64,000 nucleotides of DNA, from positions 660,402,438-660,466,437 of the forward strand of contig NC_081414.1 in assembly GCF_030272615.1 (NCBI RefSeq), written 5' to 3'. The notes beneath the pieces are model-generated. The model searched no databases, was not told the origin of the DNA, and was given only the letters and a program-made list of their open reading frames with translations. The first letter of the stretch is position 1; the number at the start of each line of letters is the position of its first letter. Of the stretch, positions 57,141-64,000 are shown one piece after another. This stretch comes from Cryptomeria japonica (taxonomy: Eukaryota > Streptophyta > Pinopsida > Cupressales > Cupressaceae). A program made the translations under genes and the position numbers.

Positions 57141-60100
57141 TCAAGTCTCTTGAGGAATGAGGTCTGCAATAGAATGTCCATGCTTTTTAATATCATTTTT
57201 TGTCATCCATATGGCATCTTCATCAGGTTGGCCACTCCATTTGACAAGGTACTCCTTATAATTCTTCCTCCTAGTCTTCTGGACCACCTTTGTGTCCAAG
57301 ATGCTCTCCAACTTCAAGGGTTGGCTAGGTGTAGATCTGTGACCCAACCTTCATCTCCTTCTAATTGTAAACATGTATCTGAACCTACAACATCACCTTT
57401 GTAAGGAAACAAATCTGAAACATTGAAAATGACTGATATTCCTAAGCCTTGAGGAAGTTCAATCTCATAGGCATTAGGATCAAATTTATGCACAATCCTA
57501 CAAGGACCAATCTTCTTCATGAGTAACTTTTTTGGTTTCCCCTTAGGAAGTCTCTCTTTCTTCAAGTGTGTCATCACTAATTCTCCCACCTTATACTACA
57601 CACCTCTCTTCTTTTCATTTTCCTTCTCTTTGTACTTTTCAGTCTTCTTGTGAAGAGTTTCTCTCACCTTCTCATGAATGTCTTTCGTGGCCAATGCAAA
57701 ATCCTCTCCTTGAGTACTTCTTTTTTCCAATCCATGTAGATCCATTAATTCAAGAATAACTCTTTGATGAATCCCATAGACCACCTCAAAAGGATTTATT
57801 CCCATGCTTCTATTGACAAAATCATTATAAGAAAATTCAGCTTGAGGGATGATCATATCCCAAGCTTCTCCATGTTGTTTTGTGAGACATCTAAGAAAAT
57901 TTCCTAATGATATATTCACCACCTCAGTTTGGCCATTAGTCTGAGGGTGATAGGATGATGTGAAGGACAATTGAGTGCCCAACTTTCTTCTTTACAATGT
58001 ATGCCAAAAGTGGCCCACAAACTTAGAATCCCTGTCAGTCATAATGTTAAGAGGCAAACCATGTATTCTAACAATTTCTTTGAAGAAAAAGCCAACAATA
58101 TGTGAAGCATCATTAGTACATTTACATGGCAAAAAGTGAGCTATCTTACTGAATTTATTAACCACAACAAAAATACTATCAAAACCTTTTTGAGTTCTAG
58201 GAAGATCCAACACAAAATCTATACTGATACTCTCCCATGACTTATTAGGAATAGGGAGTGGTTGATATAAACCTGCATTTGATGATTTTCCCTTAGGCCT
58301 TTGGCATATGCTGCAACTTTCAACAAACTTCCTGACATTTGATTGCAATTTTAGCCAAAAATAGTACCTGTTCACCTGTTCTAAGGTTTTATCAAGCCCA
58401 AAGTGACCTCCCAAACTGCCACAATGTTTCTCCTTGATAATGTTCTCCCTCATGGAGCATCGAGGGATACACAACTGGCTCCCTTTGAACAACAACCCCT
58501 ACTGCAACAAAAACTCAGAAAAATCAGAATGGTAAGAATCTGAAAATTGAGTGCAAACCTCATATATCTCACTGAAATCTTCATCATCCTTGTACATTTG
58601 CTTGAGGGAATCAATTCCCACACTTTGTAACTGAATTTCTTGCACCATGCACACCCTCCTACTAAATGCATCAGTCACTTTATTATATGGCCCCTTCTTG
58701 CATTTGATGGTAAATGTGTAGGCTTGAATATGTTCAACCCACTTCATATGCTAGTGACTAAGCTTCTCCCGTCCATTCAGAAAACTGAGAGCATTATTGT
58801 CAGTATAAAAAATGAATTCTTTAGGTAAAAGGTAATGTCACCATTTCTTCAAGGCTTGTACCATTGCATACAACTCCAAATAATATATAGAATACTTCCT
58901 TTTAGCATCATTTAGTTTCTCACTAAAGAAAGCCATTGGTCTACCTTCTTGACTCAAGACAACCCCTATGGCAAGATTACTAGAATCACACTCCACTGTG
59001 AACAACTTGTTAAAATTAGGCAAACCAAGAATGGGCTGTTGTGCTACTCTCTTTTTCAGACATTCAAAAGATTCATTTGCTTCATTTGACCAAGGAAACT
59101 TACACTTTTGACCTCCCTTGATTGTGTCTAGGATAGGTGCACATATACAACTAAATTTTTTGATGAATTTTATGTCAAATGTTGCCAATCCATGGAAACT
59201 CCTCATATCACCTACTATCTTAGGTGTTGGCCATGTCAAGATAGCCTCCACCTTTGTTGGACCCATCTTCAAATTTCACTTGGAGATTAGAAAACCAAGG
59301 TAGACAAGCTCCTCCTTCATGAAGATACTCCTCTCCATGTTAATCATCAAATTTTCATCATGCAACTTCTTCAAAACTAGGTTCAAGTGCTCCAAATGCT
59401 CCTCCCTTGTCCTGCTAAACACAATAATATCATCAAGATAAACAACAAATTTACCAATGAAGTCTTTCAATATCCCATTCATGAGGTATATAAAGGTGCT
59501 TGGGGCATTGGATAGCCCAAAAGGTATCACCATCCACTCATAGAGACCTTCATTTGTTTTGAAGGTTGTCTTCCATTCATCCCCTTGCCTTATTCTGATT
59601 TTATGGTACCCACTCTTGAGATCAATTCTGGAATAGTAGCAAGCCCCTCCCAAACAGTCCATTAAGTCTTCAATTCTAGGCATAAGAAACCTATATCTTA
59701 TGGTAATCCTATAGATGGACCTAGAATCATTACAAAGTCTCTATTTAAAATCCATTTTAGGTGCTAGAACTATTAGGACGACACATGGACCGAGACTCTT
59801 TTTCACCAACCCCTTATCCAACAATTCTTGCACTTTCTTGGCAATCTCCTCATTCTGAGATGGAGTCATCTTATAGGCTGGTTTGTTTGGTAATGTAGAC
59901 CCTGGTATGAAGTCACTCTGATGGCTTATATCCCTAAGGGGTGGTAAGGTGTTAGGCATTTCCTCCACCATTATACTCTTATACCTGTCCAACAATTGTT
60001 GCACCTCCTTGGGAATTTCTTCCTTATCGTGACTAGGCATATTAGGACTATTTTTGGGCTTCAAAATCAGAACATACTTGGGGGTTCCTTCTTCCTTTAG

Positions 60101-60415
60101 AATGTTTGAAAAATATTTTCCACTTACTATCATGAAACTTGACCCAATGTTCTTATCTACACCCTCATCCACCTTGTATTTCCTCCCATTTTTTATTATG
60201 AGAAAGGAGTTTGTTTTCCTATCTTGTTGGGATTGTACATCATACTAGCATGGACATCCCAACAATAGATCGTAAGCATCCATGGGGATCACATCACACA
60301 ATATTCTATCTTTATACTCTCCTATTTCAAACTCTACCCAAGATTTTTCATCCACTACGACCTGTTGCCCTTTATTTAGCCATGACACCTTATAAGGGTT
60401 AGCATGAGGTAACCT
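57141..60415 (-). pseudogene. Gypsy C protease end, RT, RNase H, integrase, chromodomain
   Basis: One frame is kept from 60415 to about 57350, broken only by stops. [26 protein letters not shown], and VVYLDDIIVFSR near 59450-59415. RNase H: FTVECDSSNLAIGV and, after a stop near 58838, FYTDNNALSFL. Integrase zinc region: HCGSLGGHFGLDKT ... CSICQ (58420-58300). Integrase core: IDFVLDLPRTQKGFDS and SYHPQTNGQTEV. A frameshift near 57350 precedes the chromodomain NYKEYLVKWSGQPDEDAIW (57264-57208). It is the best preserved pol among the Gypsy copies here, but the Gag half is missing. Confidence 0.9.
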
Positions 60416-61894
60416 TGTTAGCATATTGGCATAATTGATAGAGATTATGATGTACTGGTAAAGGATATTGATGATATATTGATGGACTATTGGTGATGAT
60501 ATATTGATGGACTATTGATGATGATATAACTATGATATGATGCTTTATGATCAATTTTTTGTGTTGTCATTTATGGCAACCATGCTTGTTTATGTTTGGT
60601 ATATCATATAAGTTATCTAGTCTAACTGGTAATGAATTGAGTTGGACAACAAAACTGCTAAGTTGTAGTCAACCAGTAAGAAGGAATGGAGAAGGACATT
60701 GTTGCGGTAGAGATTCATGTTGAGTTAAGTGTTGTGGTTTGGAATGTATGCTTATGACATTGTAATGAGTCTATGACTAGAACTGCATCATGTTTGGAGA
60801 ACCGGAAGTCATGTTTGTAATTGACTATTGTATATTCAGTACAGGGTTTGAGAACTGGTGATGTTTTATGGTTTGGCGGAGAATCTTATCATGTTTATTA
60901 CTTAGTGATGATGTTTCAGAAACCATGTGTGATGATAAGATTGCATTTAAGTGCGTACAAGGAGTGAATTTATTGGGAAACAATGAAGTGCTTAGAAGAA
61001 TGTGTTAAGGGTTTGACAACTTATCAGATTGATGTGCGATGATGTGTTATGATCATTCAACAACTATAATTGTCTTGAAATTTTTTGTAATGATTTGATA
61101 TGATATATGATGTAAATTCAATGTATTTTGAATATTGCTAGGGTTTTGTAACCAACCTAGTTGATAAGTGTATTTAGGTTGAGTTTGAGAAGAGATTTTG
61201 TGTCGGTGATTAGAGAAGGAGAGTGTGCCAAACCAGATTGAGATGTCTGCATGTGTGAAGCAGATTGGAGTTGAAATGGATCTGTACTAGAAAGAAGAGA
61301 GTGCATTGATCAAATCATTTACTTGTTGTTTCCTAACAGTTGCAGTAGTATTAAAATCCATTAACTGGGTAGGTCCTAACAAGCTTGATGTTGTAAATCC
61401 CTTCACCGGGTGGCTCATTAATTTGGGTTTAATTCCTTTAGCAAGGTTACTCCTAATAGGGTAGAGCTCCTAACAGAGCTGAGGTTAAAATCCCTTCACC
61501 GGGTGACTCCTAACAGGTTTTTCTCTTAATCAAGCATTATTGTAAAGCTCCTAACTGGGCTAGGCCTTTAACAGGGCGCATTCCAAAAGAGTGCAAATAT
61601 TTTGTGGGTACCAATTCCCACCATTGTTTTTCCCATTTGGGTTTTCATGTGAAAAATCTCTGTGTTTGTATGGTGGTTGATTTGTTTATGTGTTGATTTG
61701 ATATCATTACATTGCTTACATGTTGATGAACACATGGATGCGTAGTTTGGTAAATCTTATTTAAGTGATTGATGGAGTAGTTACCGGTATTGGTTATGAA
61801 CTATTTTTTAGAAGTGTTTCCAGATTGGTGAAAGTTTGCAACTTATTGTTATTACTGATTCACCCCCCTTCTTAGTACTAACTGGATCCTCACA
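60416..61894 (+). repeat. Copia D 5' LTR
   Basis: Begins TGTTAGCATATTGGC and ends CTCACA (possibly a few bases later) before the primer site. It contains GTGTTGTCATTTATGGCAAC near 60560, a TTGTTTTTCCCATTTGGGTTTTCATGTGAAA box (about 61625-61655) and TTCACCCCCCTTCTTAGT near the end. A roughly 25-bp tandem repeat (GATGATATATTGATGGACTATTG) lies at about 60470-60518. The start is placed where the Gypsy C frame breaks. Confidence 0.8.
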
Positions 61895-61902
61895 ATAATA
61901 AT

Positions 61903-61914
61903 TGGTATCAGAGC
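61903..61914 (+). other. Copia D primer-binding site
   Basis: TGGTATCAGAGC, an exact initiator-Met type site. Confidence 0.9.
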
Positions 61915-61969
61915 ATTAGGTCCTATTTGTGCAAAAGCTTAACTACTTGAGGTAAAGATTCGAGAAGAT

Positions 61970-62891
61970 GATGAAGAAGGAGGTCTCAAATTCACTAAGG
62001 ACAACTACATAATATGGAGTGATAGAATGAAGATTTACATCAAAGGTATGGGTGCTCAATTTTGGCAGCATGTTATTACTAAGTATGTACCTCCTACCGG
62101 TCCTCTGACTGCATATCAGCTTAAGGAGTAGCAGGAAAGCATTCAAGCATTGGAAGCTATTGTAAGTATACTTTCTGATACTGAATATATTGATGTCCAT
62201 GGTTTAGAAACTACTTTTTGAAGTTTGGGAGAAGTTAGAATTAATCTATGGTGGTGATAAGCATGTGATAAAGGCTAAAGAAGAAATAATTAGAGGAAAG
62301 TTTGATGATATGAGAATGATTGAAGGAGAAAATATCACTTAGTATGGATAGAGGATAAAAGAAGTTGTCGATGGAATTAAAAGTGCTGGTGGTACTATAG
62401 AAAAAGACACCATGGTGAGTAAAATGCTTAGAACCCTATTGCCTGCCTATTCCATTAGAGTGTCTGATATTCAAGAGTTGAGGTCAGTCAGTATTGATAA
62501 GATTACCATTGATTCTTTGATTGGTAAGCTCATTTCTTTTGAGTTGAATAGTTTTGATAATAGTGTACTTAAGACAAAATTTGCTTTCAAAGCATCTGTA
62601 TCTAGTGTATTGGTGAGAAAAGGGAAAGATGTTTGTCATAGTAATGAATGCAGGTCAAGTTATCATGGTGGTAGAAAAGTTGATGTGGATGATGAAGATA
62701 ATTTGATGGAGTTTGAAGCTCTATTAGCAAAAAGACTTCCTAGAGGCATTGGTAAGTACAAAGGCAAGTTACCTCTTAAGTGTTTCTCTTGTAAAAAGAT
62801 AGGACATATAGCTGCAAACTGTCATAATAGTGATCAAAAGGAAAAGTTTAGAAAATATAAGGGAAAAGGAGAGAAACAATGTTGCAGTTGA
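61970..62891 (+). pseudogene. Copia D gag
   Basis: No in-frame ATG is left at the start, but GGLKFTKDNYIIWSDRMKIY (about 61980) is the Copia Gag N-terminus. A TAG near 62128, a break near 62215 and two stops near 62340 follow. The central part from 62412 is open to 62891 with a complete CCHC knuckle CFSCKKIGHIAANC near 62781-62822. Confidence 0.8.
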
Positions 62892-64000
62892 TGAAGGTGC
62901 TACTGATAAGGAATCCAAGGATGAAGAAAATGAGGAGATTGTTTTTATTATTGTTAAAGAAGATATGTTTGATAAGAAGGCTTTAGTATCTCACATTGAC
63001 AACAATGATGAATGGATTATTGATATTGGTTTCTCACACCACATGACCAATGATAAGAACAATTTTATTTCTCTTAAAGAGTTTGATGGTGGTGTAGTAA
63101 GATTTGGGAACAATTCACCTTGTATGGTAAAAGGTAAAGGTTCTATATCTTTGAATGGTAAAAGTAATGTTGATGATGTATATTGGGTTGAAGGTTTGAA
63201 ACATAACTTGTTGAGTGTTGGTCAATTGAATGACAAAGGTTATCATCTTGAGTTTAAGAATGGAGTGTGGAGGATCTTAGGATGTAGAGGAGAACTGATT
63301 GCTACTAGCAAATAAACTAAAGGTAACTTATTCCATCTGAATGCTAGTGTAAACAATTATTTCATTGCTAATGTTGAAGATAGCTGGTTATGGCATAGAA
63401 GGTTTTGTCATGTGAACTTTGATAATATGGTTAAGGTCAGCAAATATAGTATGGTGAGAGGTATGCCACAACTTGTTAAACCAGACAATGTGATGTGTAA
63501 AGAATGTCAGTTGGGTAAGACGACTACATCTTCTTTTAAGAGTAAATATTTTTCTTTTGAGCATATTCTATATTTGGTGCACACGAACTGATGATTTTTC
63601 AAGGATGACGTGGGTTACTTTTCTGAAGGAAAAGTTAGAAGCTTTCAACAAGTTTAAGGCATTCAAAGCCTTAGTAGAAAAGGAAACTGGTAAGAATCTT
63701 AAGTGCCAGAGATTTGACTGGGGTGGACAATTTACATCAGATGAGTTTGTGAGATATTGTGATGAAAATGGAATAAAGAGGCAATTATCAGCTCCAAGGA
63801 CACCACAATAGAATGAAATTACAGAAAGGGGAAACAAAACCATTGTTGAAGCAACAAGAACTATGTTGATACAGGGAGATGTACCTAAGATGTTTTGGAG
63901 AGAAGCTGTCAGCACTCCAGTATACACATTGAGCTTGGTACTGGTGAAGAAAGGTAATGACAAGACACCCTATGATTTATGGTAGGGTAAAACTCCTAAT
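62892..64000 (+). pseudogene. Copia D protease and integrase (partial)
   Basis: The protease motif reads DIGFSHHMT near 63023, so the catalytic DSG is DIG and the following Cys is Phe. The GAG-pre-integrase zinc motif WLWHRRFCHVNF ... CKECQLGK is near 63385-63518. The integrase core is open from 63557, with the second Asp kept (FDWGGQF near 63713), then a TAG at about 63809 where QN is usual and a second stop near 63985. Frame changes occur between Gag and protease and again before 63557. Confidence 0.82.

Larger units (their letters stand above)
56751..60415 (-). mobile_element. Gypsy C: chromovirus-type element, truncated at both ends
   Basis: On the minus strand it starts within the protease region at 60415, where Copia D is inserted. 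It runs through RT, RNase H, integrase and chromodomain to a 3' LTR that begins at 57117 (TGGTGCAGGAGCACC) and is cut off near 56750. Its proteins are close to Gypsy A in motif spelling. The missing 5' part would lie beyond Copia D, outside the window. Confidence 0.88.
60416..64000 (+). mobile_element. Copia D: Copia element, 5' half, cut by the right edge
   Basis: LTR, primer site, Gag, protease and integrase in Copia order on the plus strand. RT, RNase H and the 3' LTR lie beyond the window. It is inserted into the protease-RT region of Gypsy C. Frequent stops and frameshifts mean it is not functional. Confidence 0.88.

Noticed and set aside
54012-57404. Several plus-strand open frames of 60-110 codons
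   Set aside because: They overlap LTR F or the antisense of Gypsy C and show no recognisable domain or start context.

Overview
This window reads as intergenic DNA from a large, AT-rich plant nuclear genome. I see no intact host gene, tRNA, rRNA or CRISPR array. Almost everything recognisable is LTR retrotransposon sequence. Copia elements carry initiator-Met type primer sites and an integrase ahead of the reverse transcriptase; Gypsy elements carry a C-terminal chromodomain; LINE-like tails are also present. The nested, stop-ridden elements and the divergent families fit a gymnosperm-like or other giant plant genome, but the exact taxon is inference.

Layout. 1-4241: minus-strand, pol-less LTR element (E2), cut by the left edge. 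4242-17099: old non-coding DNA with hairpins, a diverged duplicated segment (about 5.77-6.96 kb and 14.0-15.24 kb), a two-copy 101-bp tandem repeat, decayed LTRs, a Copia RNase H stub, a tandem array at 15.24-16.32 kb and a LINE tail inside it. 17100-47.7 kb: an unknown minus-strand gene-like or LINE-like unit (H) split into three pieces by later insertions. The first insertion is Gypsy A (17314-39416, TSD AGAAC). Its 5' LTR was hit by Copia A (18811-33246, TSD ATCTC), whose RT was hit by pol-less element E (22645-30365, TSD ATTAG). The second insertion into H is G (39520-47341), a young Gypsy-type element with Gag and protease-like region but no RT or integrase. 47.7-55.3 kb: a solo or truncated Copia-type LTR (F) split by Gypsy B (47829-54036, TSD GCAAA). 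55.3-56.75 kb: a plus-oriented LTR-like block with a TATA box. 56.75-60.4 kb: Gypsy C, minus strand, truncated by Copia D, which runs off the right edge.

The most interesting content is the E/E2 lineage. These are two diverged LTR elements that share two genes. ORF1 is a coiled coil followed by four zinc knuckles. ORF2 is an unrecognised protein of about 1,000 residues. No protease, RT, RNase H or integrase is visible between E's LTRs. E's polypurine tract, LTR start and triple G-run layout closely match Copia A, which suggests it is mobilised in trans by that kind of Copia. A second notable point is a small inverted repeat at the LTR tips of three Gypsy elements that shows a compensatory base change.

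No element in the window looks autonomous. Most lesions are in-frame stop codons that single C-to-T or G-to-A transitions could explain.
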